A stretch of 64,000 nucleotides of DNA, taken from assembly GCA_021838635.1 (NCBI GenBank), contig JAKCDC010000008.1:1-64000 (forward strand), in the 5' to 3' direction. The translations under genes were made by a program, and so were the position numbers. Source of the stretch: Pseudomonadota bacterium (lineage in GTDB: Bacteria > Pseudomonadota > Gammaproteobacteria > Steroidobacterales > Steroidobacteraceae). The notes under the pieces were generated by a model that worked only from the letters and a program-made list of their open reading frames with translations, was not told where the DNA came from and did no database searches. Shown here in pieces: positions 9,422-17,131 of this stretch (its first letter is position 1; the number at the start of each line of letters is the position of its first letter).

Positions 9422-10723
9422 CTAGAGTGCGCCCACCGCGTAGGCAAGACGCAGCCGATCGAGCGCCGCGTCGAGCGTCGCATTGTTGTAGTCCTCCTCG
9501 GCCTGGGTGCGCAGCGTGACGGCCTGAAGCACCTGGGTATTTGACGCCAGTCCGACTCCATAGAGCTGGCGCGAGACGCGCAGGTTCTCCTGCGCCTGCG
9601 CGATCGCGGCCCGCGAGGCCTGCATGCGCGCCCGGGCCGCCGCGAGCGTCAGCCAATCGGCACGCACCTCGAGCGTGATGCGCGAGCGCAAATCGGCAAG
9701 CCGATGCCGTTCGGCGCGGCTGCGTGCACGCAGCGCGTCGGCCTGGTTGGCCGCCGCGCCGCCATCGAAGAGCTTCCAGGTGAAGCCGACGCCGACCGAG
9801 GAGAAATTCTCATGGTTGAGAATCTGGTTGTCGAAATGCGTATAGCCGCCGACCGCCGAGAGGTGCGGCAGCCGGCTCGCGGTTGCGGCGCGCGCCCGCG
9901 CGGCGAGCGCCCCGGCCCGCGCGGCGAGCGCATGCAGCTCCCCTCGCCTGGAGAGCGCCCGCGCGATCAGCTGCGCGAGCGGCAACCGATCGACCGCGAA
10001 AGTCGGCAGCACCGGATCGAGATGCGGAACCCGGCCGAGCGGCTCGCCGAGCAGCCGGTTGTACTCCTCCTGGGACACGGCGAGCGCGTTCTTCGCGCTC
10101 ACCTGACTTGAGCGCGCGTTGGCGAGCGCCACGTCAGCGGCGAGCAGATCGCTCTTGGCCACCATGTGCCGAGCGAATTTCGCCTGTACGTCGCGCCGGT
10201 GCGCAGCGAGACTCTCGACGCTGGCGTTTGCGACCCGGACCTGCCGCCCGGCCCGCAGGACCGCCACGTACGCCTCGGCCACCTCGAGTTTCACGTCCGC
10301 CGCGGTCGCTCGCTGCACAGCAGCCGCCCCTCGAAGCCCGTCACGCGCGGCGGCCTCACCGGCGCGGATCGCCCCGCCGGTGTACAGCGGCAGCCGCATC
10401 TGCACCGTTGCACTCAGGTACTGGTTGTTCCTGAAGATGGGGCCGGAGCGGAACGCGAACGAAGGGGTGAGCACCTCAAGCCGCGCGGTCTGCCCCAGAT
10501 GCGAGTAGCTCGCCTGGGCATCGACGCTCGGCCAGCGCGCATCGCGCGCCGCCCGCGCCCCGGAGCGGGCGGCCTGCACTTCGGCCGCCGCCGCGGCCAA
10601 CGTCTGATTGCGCGCCGCCGCGCGCCGCCATGCCTGCTCCAGCGTCCCCGCCCTCGCCTGCAGCGCAAGCCCCGTGCCCGCCAGGAGCGCCGCCGTGACG
10701 AACCGCTTCACACCCACACTCAT
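9422..10723 (-). CDS. TolC-family outer-membrane efflux protein of the sulfide operon
   Basis: A 433-residue outer-membrane factor with a signal peptide (to about residue 25, LQARAG) and two helical OEP repeats rich in Ala, Arg and Leu with heptad spacing. A beta-strand stretch (LPHLSAVGGYTHFDN) separates the repeats and matches the membrane barrel. TolC proteins form the trimeric exit duct of tripartite pumps. The ATG start overlaps the stop of the sulfide:quinone oxidoreductase gene by four bases (ATGA), indicating translational coupling. It is the last gene of the operon, so the outer-membrane part of the pump is separated from the RND and adaptor genes by the oxidoreductase gene. The substrate is not apparent from the sequence. 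Confidence 0.9.
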   Translation of the reverse strand: MSVGVKRFVTAALLAGTGLALQARAGTLEQAWRRAAARNQTLAAAAAEVQAARSGARAARDARWPSVDAQASYSHLGQTARLEVLTPSFAFRSGPIFRNNQYLSATVQMRLPLYTGGAIRAGEAAARDGLRGAAAVQRATAADVKLEVAEAYVAVLRAGRQVRVANASVESLAAHRRDVQAKFARHMVAKSDLLAADVALANARSSQVSAKNALAVSQEEYNRLLGEPLGRVPHLDPVLPTFAVDRLPLAQLIARALSRRGELHALAARAGALAARARAATASRLPHLSAVGGYTHFDNQILNHENFSSVGVGFTWKLFDGGAAANQADALRARSRAERHRLADLRSRITLEVRADWLTLAAARARMQASRAAIAQAQENLRVSRQLYGVGLASNTQVLQAVTLRTQAEEDYNNATLDAALDRLRLAYAVGAL

Positions 10724-12000
10724 GACTCACTGTCCTTCAGCGACACGATCCCGATCGCCTTCAGCACGTAGCGTTCATAGACCGGGGTGATCGATCCGCT
10801 GCGCACCTTGTGCAGGAAGTACTTCTCGAAGGCCACCTTGCCGAGATGAACCCACTTACCCACCCGAGTCCAGGTCACGTTGCGTGGCGGCATCTGCGGC
10901 AGCGCGACGAATGCCGCGCCGGTATCGCCGAAGTCCGCCAGGCAGACCGCGTTCCAGGTCGCCTCGGCCGTCGCCGTGCGCCCCTCGAGCTCCGCGGCGA
11001 TGTTCGCGCAGATCGCCGAGACCATCGACTCGATCATGTAGCCGGTCTTCGGCGCACCGGTCGGCACCGGGGTCGCCTCCACCGGCGCGATGGCGACGCA
11101 CACACCGGCGGAGAAGATGTTCGGATACTGCTTCGAGCGCTGATGCTGATCGATGAGCACGAAGCCGCGCGGATTGCACAGTCCGGGCACCGCGGCGACC
11201 GCATCGACCCCCTTGAAGGCCGGCAGCACCATGGCGAAGCGAAACGCCAGTGTGTGCTCGTGCCGGAGCTGCGCCTGCTCGTCGAACTCCTGCACACGCA
11301 TCTCCCCGGCGCTCACCGCACTGACCTTGGCGTTGGTGATCCATTTGATGTGGCGCTGCCTGAGCTCAGCCTCCATCAACCCCTTGCTGTCGCCTACCCC
11401 GCCCAAGCCCATGTGACCGATGTACGGCTCGCTGGTGACGAAGGTCATCGGTACTCGGTCGCGCAGCTTGCGCCGACGCAAATCGGCATCGAGGATCATG
11501 GCGAACTCGTAGGCCGGACCGAAGCAGCTCGCGCCGGCGGCCGCACCGATCACCACCGGGCCCGGAGCGCGCACGAACTGTTGGTATTGCTCCCAGGCGC
11601 TCTGCGCGTGCGATTGCGTGCAGATCGAGGCGGTGTATCCGTCGGGTCCGAGCCCGGGGACCTCCTCGAAGGCGAGCTTCGGTCCCGTGGTGATCACCAA
11701 GTAGTCGTACTCAACCGTGCTGCGGTCGCGCAGCGTCAGCACCCGGCGCTCGGCATCGATCGCCTCGACCGGCTGTTCCCTCCACTCGACACCGCGCGCC
11801 GCGAGCGGCTCACGCACCGCCACGCGCGTCCTCTCACGCTCGCGCCATCCGACCGCCACCCACGGATTCGACGGCGTGAACTCGAAGTACGGCGATGAGC
11901 CGACGAGCGTGACGCGATGCGCCTTGTCGAGACGCTTACGCAACGCGTATGCGCACGGCACCCCGCCGAGACCGGCACCGATAATGACTATGTGGGCCAT
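10720..12000 (-). CDS. sqr: Sulfide:quinone oxidoreductase
   Basis: A 426-residue FAD enzyme of the membrane surface that oxidises sulfide to polysulfide or sulfane sulfur and passes electrons to quinone. It begins with the Rossmann motif HIVIIGAGLGG. It carries all three redox cysteines known from the Acidithiobacillus ferrooxidans enzyme: Cys127 (SICTQ), Cys159 (AGASCFGPAYE) and Cys353 (WNAVCLAD). Other family signatures are SNPWVAVGW, TTGPKLAFEEVPG, VTSEPYIGHMG and PTGAPKTGYMIESM. The ATG at 12000 follows a G-rich ribosome site; upstream in-frame codons lack family homology. It lies 66 bases after the RND pump gene and overlaps the TolC-like gene by four bases. The symbol reflects strong resemblance; the exact SQR subtype should be checked by phylogeny. 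Confidence 0.95.
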   Translation of the reverse strand: MAHIVIIGAGLGGVPCAYALRKRLDKAHRVTLVGSSPYFEFTPSNPWVAVGWRERERTRVAVREPLAARGVEWREQPVEAIDAERRVLTLRDRSTVEYDYLVITTGPKLAFEEVPGLGPDGYTASICTQSHAQSAWEQYQQFVRAPGPVVIGAAAGASCFGPAYEFAMILDADLRRRKLRDRVPMTFVTSEPYIGHMGLGGVGDSKGLMEAELRQRHIKWITNAKVSAVSAGEMRVQEFDEQAQLRHEHTLAFRFAMVLPAFKGVDAVAAVPGLCNPRGFVLIDQHQRSKQYPNIFSAGVCVAIAPVEATPVPTGAPKTGYMIESMVSAICANIAAELEGRTATAEATWNAVCLADFGDTGAAFVALPQMPPRNVTWTRVGKWVHLGKVAFEKYFLHKVRSGSITPVYERYVLKAIGIVSLKDSES

Positions 12001-12066
12001 GTGAACCCCCCGAGTGACAACGCTCCGACGTGTCTGACACACCGAACCACTGCAAAGAGCCGTCCG

Positions 12067-15000
12067 TCAGGCATGGGCGCTCTTCGCCTGCGCATCGGGC
12101 GCTCGCGTCTCGTTGCGCGCCAGGTGCGCGTAGTAGAGAACCGGGATCACCACCAGCGTCAGCAGCGTCGAGACGAAGATGCCAAACAGCAGCGAGATGG
12201 CGAGGCCGTTGAAGATCGGATCGGAGAGGATGAACACCGCGCCGAGCATGGCCGCCACGGCGGTGAGCACGATGGGTTTGGCGCGGGTCGCCCCGGCGCG
12301 CACCACCGCCTCCTCGAGCGGGAAGCCGGCGCGCACCGCCCCGTCGATGAAATCCACCAGCAGAATCGAATTGCGCACGATGATGCCGGCGAGCGCGATC
12401 ATGCCGATCATGGAGGTGGCCGTAAATTGCGCCCCGAACAGCGCATGCCCCGGCAACACACCGATGACGGTGAGCGGGATCGGCGCCATGATGATGAGCG
12501 GCACGACGTAGGAACCGAACTGCGCAACGATGAGCAGGTAGATCAGCGCAAGTCCAACCGAGTAGGCAATGCCCATGTCACGGAAGGTGTCGTAGGTGAT
12601 CTGCCACTCCCCGCCCCACTTGATCGCGAACTCATTGGGGTTCGAGGGCGGGTGGATGAAGTGCTGCACCACGTGCACGCCGGCCGGCGGATCGCGGTGC
12701 ACGAGCGCGGCGATCGAGAACATGCCGTAGAGGGGGCTGTCGATCCGGCCGGCCATGTCGCCTGTCACGTACGTCACCGGCAGCAAGTCGCGATGGAAGA
12801 TCGGCTGCTGCCAGGTGCGCCGCTCGATCTGCACCACGGAGGACAACGGCACGAGCGCCCCGCCCGCGGCGCGCACCCGCAGTGCGAGCACCTTGGAGAT
12901 GCGAGCCTGGTCGGCCGGCGAGAGCTCGAGGCGCACCGGAATCGGATTGCGTTCGCGCCCAATGTGCACGTAGGTGGCGTCGTAGCCATGCAGCGCAAGC
13001 GCCACCGTGCGGGCGATGGCCTGCTGCGACACTCCGAGCAACGCTGCCTTCTGCCGCTCGACATGCAGCACCAGGCGCGGCGCCGGCGCATCGACACTGT
13101 CGTCGATATCGACGATGCCCGCGGTATGCTCGAAGTCTTTGCGCACCGCGAGGGCGATCTGACGCTGCTTGGCGTAGCTCGGCCCGTAGATCTCCGCGAC
13201 GATGGGCGCCTGCACCGGCGGTCCGGGCGGAATCTCCACCACGGCGATGGCCGCGCCGAAGCGGCGCGCCACGGGCGCAAGCTGCTTGCGCGCCGCGAGC
13301 GCAATCGCGTGACTTTCCCGCTCTCGGGCATCCTTCGGCACCAGCTCGACCGCGATCTCCCCGAGCCGCGGGCTGTGTCGCAGATAGTACTGGCGCACCA
13401 GACCGTTGAAATTCACCGGTGCCGCCGTCCCGGCATACACCTGGTAATCGCTGACCTCGGGCATGCGCGCGAGCACCTGTGCGAGCGCATCCAGCACGTG
13501 CGCGGTCCGCTCCACCGGCGTGCCCACCGGCATGTTGACCACCACTTCGAACTCGGACTTGTTGTCGAAGGGCAGCATCTTCATCACCACCGCCTCGAAC
13601 ACCACCAGGCTCACGGCGAGGAGAATCGCCACACCAATGCCGGTGTAGAGCCAGCGGCGCCGGCGCCGGCCCTCGGGGCCGGCGAGAAACGGTCCCACCA
13701 CACGCTGAAAGAACCCGAGCAGCGGCAACTGCGGGCGGTGTTCGAGCGGCTCGATATGGGTCTTGCTGAGCAGCTTGCGGCACAACCAGGGCGTGAACAT
13801 CAGCGCCACACCGAGGGAGAGCAGCATGCCGGAGCTGGCGTTGATCGGGATGGGACTCATGTAGGGGCCCATCAGACCGCCGACGAAGGCCATCGGCATC
13901 AGCGCGGCGATCACCGTGAAGGTGGCGAGAATGGTCGGTCCGCCGACCTCATCGACCGCCACGGGGATGATGTCGCTCAGCGTGCCGCCGCCGAGGCGCA
14001 TGTGCCGATGGATGTTCTCCACCACGACGATCGCATCATCGACCAGGATGCCGATGGAGAAGATCAGCGCAAAGAGCGACACACGGTTGATGGTGAAGCC
14101 CCAGGCCCACGAGGCGAACAGCGTAGCCATCAGGGTGACACCGACGGCCGCCCCGACCACGAGCGCCTCGCGCCGCCCCATGGTGAGCACGACCAGCAGC
14201 ACCACCGAGAGGGTGGCCTCGAAGAGCTTCTCGATGAGTTCCTTGGCCTTCTGATTGGCGGAGTGGCCGTAGTTGCGCGTGACGGTGACGTGGACTCCGG
14301 CCGGAATGTACGTGCCGCCGAGTTCGCGCACCCGCTGCATCACCGCATCGGCGATGGTGCTGGCGTTGGTTCCACTCTTCTTGGCAATGGCGAGCGTCAC
14401 CGCCGGCGCTTCGCTCACCGCCGGCAGATGCCGGGTTGCGGCCCCCGCACCGGTCCCGAACCACACATAGTCGTGCGGCGCATCGGGCGCGGCGGACACC
14501 TGGGCCACATCGGTGAGGTAGATCGGCTGCCCGTCATGCACACCCACCACGAGGCGGGCCACATTGGCCCGTCCGGCGAGGAAGGTCCCGGCCTGCACCG
14601 GCACGACGTGATCGGCGCCGATCAGGTCCCCGGCCTGGCGCACCAGATTGGCCGCCTGCAGCGCCCGGGCGACATCCGAGGCGGCCAGTCCGTAGGCGGC
14701 GAGCCGGCCCGGCTCAAGGCGCACGCGCACGATGCTCTGCGGGGCCCCGATGGTGTACACCTTGCGCGTGCCGGGGATGCGCTTCAGCTGCGTCTCGATC
14801 GCGTGCGCGACCTGCCCGAGCTGGTACGACCCGTAGCGCGATTCGCCGCTCCAGAGCGTCAACGTGACGATGGGCACATCGTTGATGCCCATGGGCTTGA
14901 TCAGCGGAGGCAGCACGCCGGCACCCGGCGGCCACAGGTCGCGATGCGAATAGATCGCGTTGTACAGCCGGACCAGCGAGGGATTACGCCGCTCGCCCAC

Positions 15001-15309
15001 TTTGAACTGCACGCCGATCACGGCGAGGCCCGACTTAGACTCCGAGAAGATGTGCTTCACGCCGGAGACTTCCCCGAGCACCTGCTCCATCGGCGTGGTC
15101 ACCTGATCGGCGACCTGCTGCGCCGAGGCGCCCGGGAAGGGAATAAACACGTTCGCAAAGGTGACGTGGATCTGCGGGTCTTCCTCCCGCGGGGTGATCG
15201 CCAGTGCGAACAGACCCAAGCCCACCGCGAGCAGCGCCAGCAGCGGGGTGATCTGGTTGTGCAGAAAGCGCCGGGCGAGCCGCCCGCTGAAGCCGAGCTC
15301 GGTGCTCAC
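12067..15309 (-). CDS. RND-family efflux pump permease of the sulfide operon
   Basis: A 1,080-residue AcrB-like permease with the usual twelve membrane helices and two large periplasmic loops. The N-terminus has the PREEDPQI motif after the first helix. The fourth helix carries the paired aspartates of the proton relay (GILVDDAIVVVENIHRH), which suits proton-driven export of hydrophobic or organic substrates and not the heavy-metal CzcA/CusA pattern. It starts with a GTG that overlaps the stop of the adaptor gene (GTGA). The oxidoreductase gene follows 66 bases later. The class is certain; the substrate is unknown. Its position behind a persulfide-type regulator suggests a sulfur compound or a toxic by-product of sulfide oxidation, which is inference. 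Confidence 0.94.
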   Translation of the reverse strand: MSTELGFSGRLARRFLHNQITPLLALLAVGLGLFALAITPREEDPQIHVTFANVFIPFPGASAQQVADQVTTPMEQVLGEVSGVKHIFSESKSGLAVIGVQFKVGERRNPSLVRLYNAIYSHRDLWPPGAGVLPPLIKPMGINDVPIVTLTLWSGESRYGSYQLGQVAHAIETQLKRIPGTRKVYTIGAPQSIVRVRLEPGRLAAYGLAASDVARALQAANLVRQAGDLIGADHVVPVQAGTFLAGRANVARLVVGVHDGQPIYLTDVAQVSAAPDAPHDYVWFGTGAGAATRHLPAVSEAPAVTLAIAKKSGTNASTIADAVMQRVRELGGTYIPAGVHVTVTRNYGHSANQKAKELIEKLFEATLSVVLLVVLTMGRREALVVGAAVGVTLMATLFASWAWGFTINRVSLFALIFSIGILVDDAIVVVENIHRHMRLGGGTLSDIIPVAVDEVGGPTILATFTVIAALMPMAFVGGLMGPYMSPIPINASSGMLLSLGVALMFTPWLCRKLLSKTHIEPLEHRPQLPLLGFFQRVVGPFLAGPEGRRRRRWLYTGIGVAILLAVSLVVFEAVVMKMLPFDNKSEFEVVVNMPVGTPVERTAHVLDALAQVLARMPEVSDYQVYAGTAAPVNFNGLVRQYYLRHSPRLGEIAVELVPKDARERESHAIALAARKQLAPVARRFGAAIAVVEIPPGPPVQAPIVAEIYGPSYAKQRQIALAVRKDFEHTAGIVDIDDSVDAPAPRLVLHVERQKAALLGVSQQAIARTVALALHGYDATYVHIGRERNPIPVRLELSPADQARISKVLALRVRAAGGALVPLSSVVQIERRTWQQPIFHRDLLPVTYVTGDMAGRIDSPLYGMFSIAALVHRDPPAGVHVVQHFIHPPSNPNEFAIKWGGEWQITYDTFRDMGIAYSVGLALIYLLIVAQFGSYVVPLIIMAPIPLTVIGVLPGHALFGAQFTATSMIGMIALAGIIVRNSILLVDFIDGAVRAGFPLEEAVVRAGATRAKPIVLTAVAAMLGAVFILSDPIFNGLAISLLFGIFVSTLLTLVVIPVLYYAHLARNETRAPDAQAKSAHA

Positions 15310-16385
15310 CGCGCGCTCCCGGTGATCACCGGGAAGGGCGCGAGCCGGCGCATCGCCGCGAGCGGATCGAGCGCCACCTGCTCACCGGGCGCGAGTCCCG
15401 CGAGCACCTCAACCTGCGCGCCAACCGGCTCGCCGAGGCGCACCTGCTGCAGCAGCGTCTGCCCATCGGACTCGACTAAGTAGACCGCGGTCACCCCGCT
15501 GCGGCGCACGACGGCGCGCTGCGGCACGAGAATCTGCGCCCGCTCACCGGTGTCGAACGCCACGCGCACCACCATGCCGGGGTACAGTCCCGCAAGGCCC
15601 GCCGGCAGCGCCAGGTGGACCGTGAAGGTGTTGGTTTGGGGCGAGGCCTCGGGGAACACGGTCACGTGCGCGGCGCGGATCCTCTGCGTCCCCAGATAGA
15701 CCGTCGCCCGCCCGATCCGGCGCACCGTATCGGCGAGTGACTGTGGGATATTCACCTCGATGCGCAAGGCGCGCAGCGAGGCGATGCCGAGCAGCGCCGT
15801 GCCCGGGGCGACCGCCTCGCCCACCTGCACCAGGCGCCGGGTGATCACCCCGGCGTACGGGGCGCGAATCTCGGTGTAATCGACGCCCTGAGCGGCGCTC
15901 GCCACCGCCGCCCGGGCGCTGTTGAGCCCGGCGAGCGCCGCGGCGCGCGCGGCCGTGACCTGATCGAGGTCCGCCTTGGGCACGACCTGTTGGTCATAGA
16001 GGTGGCGGATCCGGCGGTAGCGCGTCTGGACTTCGGTGGCGCGCGCCGCAGCGGCGCGCAGTGCCGCGCGGGCCTGACCGAGGCTGGCCCGCTGGATCGT
16101 GGCATGCAGCCGCATCAGCAGCGCCCCGGCCGGCACCGAGTCATCGACATGGTGGTAGACCGCCGTGACGCGTCCGGTCGTCTGTGCCGTGAGCGTAGCC
16201 CGATCGACCGCCTGCACGATGCCATCGAAGCGCTGCCGGGCAGCGCCGCGCTGGAAACCCACCCGCAGCGTCGCGAGCGCCGAAGCGCTCGCACGCGGCT
16301 TCGCCTCATGAGGGGCACTGCAGGCGGCCAAGGCGCCGGCCGCGGTGCACGCCAGCGCCGCGCTCAGAAGTGCTCGACGGCTCAT
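15306..16385 (-). CDS. RND adaptor (membrane-fusion) lipoprotein of the sulfide operon
   Basis: A 359-residue HlyD/AcrA-like periplasmic adaptor. The N-terminus is a lipoprotein signal with lipobox LAAC, so Cys22 is the likely acylation site. After it come the barrel-sandwich half (GIVQAVDRATLTAQTTGRV), an alpha-helical hairpin (about 95-160), the second lipoyl half (YTEIRAPYAGVITRRLV), a beta-barrel and a membrane-proximal domain. The ATG at 16385 follows GGGAGGG. It lies 16 bases after the DUF2892 gene and overlaps the RND gene by four bases. It bridges the inner-membrane pump to the TolC-like duct encoded two genes further on. Confidence 0.93.
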   Translation of the reverse strand: MSRRALLSAALACTAAGALAACSAPHEAKPRASASALATLRVGFQRGAARQRFDGIVQAVDRATLTAQTTGRVTAVYHHVDDSVPAGALLMRLHATIQRASLGQARAALRAAAARATEVQTRYRRIRHLYDQQVVPKADLDQVTAARAAALAGLNSARAAVASAAQGVDYTEIRAPYAGVITRRLVQVGEAVAPGTALLGIASLRALRIEVNIPQSLADTVRRIGRATVYLGTQRIRAAHVTVFPEASPQTNTFTVHLALPAGLAGLYPGMVVRVAFDTGERAQILVPQRAVVRRSGVTAVYLVESDGQTLLQQVRLGEPVGAQVEVLAGLAPGEQVALDPLAAMRRLAPFPVITGSAR

Positions 16386-16401
16386 CGCGCCCTCCCGGAG
16401 C

Positions 16402-16602
16402 TCAAAACGCCGCGCCGGGCTTGACCCCGAAACGCTTGAGAATCTTCGCCAGCGGGCAGAACCCGGTGAAGGCCGATTGCAGCATGTTTACCCCGACAAA
16501 TGCCGGCACGATCAGCCACCAGGGGCTCGCGAGCCAGGCGAGCAGCACGCCGATCAGCACGAAACTGCCGGCAAACGCAAAGACCATTCGATCGACTGAC
16601 AT
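16402..16602 (-). CDS. DUF2892 (YgaP transmembrane-like) small membrane protein
   Basis: A 66-residue protein with two hydrophobic helices (about 6-24 and 26-42) and the DUF2892 signature around [21 protein letters not shown]. The same fold forms the membrane part of E. coli YgaP, a rhodanese; here there is no attached rhodanese domain. In BigR-type sulfur operons a DUF2892 protein is a regular member next to the ArsR regulator. The conserved Cys in GFCP may carry or sense sulfane sulfur, but this is inference. The ATG at 16602 has GAGGGAGAG upstream. It is the first gene of the sulfide operon, directly behind the promoter-operator at 16651-16678. Confidence 0.9.
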   Translation of the reverse strand: MSVDRMVFAFAGSFVLIGVLLAWLASPWWLIVPAFVGVNMLQSAFTGFCPLAKILKRFGVKPGAAF

Positions 16603-16650
16603 GGCACTCTCCCTCGAACGAGGCCGGTGCGAGTGACCGGCGGTGAGCCC

Positions 16651-16678
16651 AGTATATTAGGTACGTCTAATTTAGCAA
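16651..16678 (-). promoter_or_regulatory. Promoter of the sulfide/RND operon
   Basis: On the minus strand a -35 box TTGCTA (16673-16678) and a -10 box TATACT (16651-16656) are separated by 16 bases. The predicted start near 16644 gives a leader of about 42 bases before the DUF2892 gene. The palindrome at 16656-16671 fills the spacer, so a bound repressor would block RNA polymerase. Confidence 0.65.
16656..16671. promoter_or_regulatory. Candidate operator of the ArsR-family regulator
   Basis: This is an AT-rich inverted repeat ATTAG-GTACGT-CTAAT in otherwise GC-rich DNA. It lies in the divergent spacer between the DUF2892 operon and the arsR-type gene, exactly within the operon promoter. ArsR-family repressors bind such short imperfect palindromes. 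It would be expected to control the operon and probably the regulator itself. Confidence 0.65.
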
Positions 16679-16717
16679 GTGGCGATTGAACACGAACTGG
16701 TTTAAACTGCATGCCCC

Positions 16718-17083
16718 ATGCGAACGCCGCCCTCACCGCCCGCCAAGAGCCGCCGGAGCACCTCCTCGGCGGGCAGCCCGCTGCTGCGCGCCGCACACGA
16801 CATGCAGCCGCACTGCGTCGAGGCGGCCGGAGTGCTGCGGGCGCTGGCGAACGAGCAGCGCTTGTTGATCCTGTGTCATCTGGTGGCGGCACCGTTGTCA
16901 GTCGGGCAGTTGAACGAACGCGTTCCTCTCAGCCAGTCTGCGCTCTCGCAACACCTGGCGGTGCTGCGCAAAGCCGGCATGGTGCGCACCGAGCGCGAAT
17001 CGCAGACGGTCTACTATTCGCTCGCTCCGGGCATCGTCACGCGCCTGCTCGGTGTCCTGCACGACGAATTTTGCGGCGTCTGA
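16718..17083 (+). CDS. ArsR-family persulfide-sensing type repressor (SqrR/BigR/YgaV-like)
   Basis: A 121-residue winged-helix regulator. The helix-turn-helix spans about 60-90 (LSQSALSQHLAVLRKAGMV) and the wing is TERESQTVYYSL. Two cysteines sit at the places used by SqrR, BigR and YgaV: Cys53 in RLLILCHL and Cys119 in DEFCGV. In those proteins the pair forms a tetrasulfide or disulfide with persulfide and releases DNA. Cys33 is extra. No metal-binding CxC motif of arsenic sensors is present. The ATG at 16718 has no clear ribosome site; with a -10-like TTTAAA at 16701 the mRNA could be nearly leaderless. An internal ATG at 16802 is the alternative start and would keep both sensor cysteines. 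Confidence 0.87.
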   Translation: MRTPPSPPAKSRRSTSSAGSPLLRAAHDMQPHCVEAAGVLRALANEQRLLILCHLVAAPLSVGQLNERVPLSQSALSQHLAVLRKAGMVRTERESQTVYYSLAPGIVTRLLGVLHDEFCGV

Positions 17084-17131
17084 GCCCCCGTGGTTCAATA
17101 GGGGGTTTCCACCGCGAATCCCTTGATTTTC

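Noticed and set aside
11917-15483. A plus-strand frame of 1,188 codons open across the RND and SQR genes
   Set aside because: It is antisense to clear RND and SQR genes, rich in Arg, His and Gly, and has no family signature. High GC content creates such frames.
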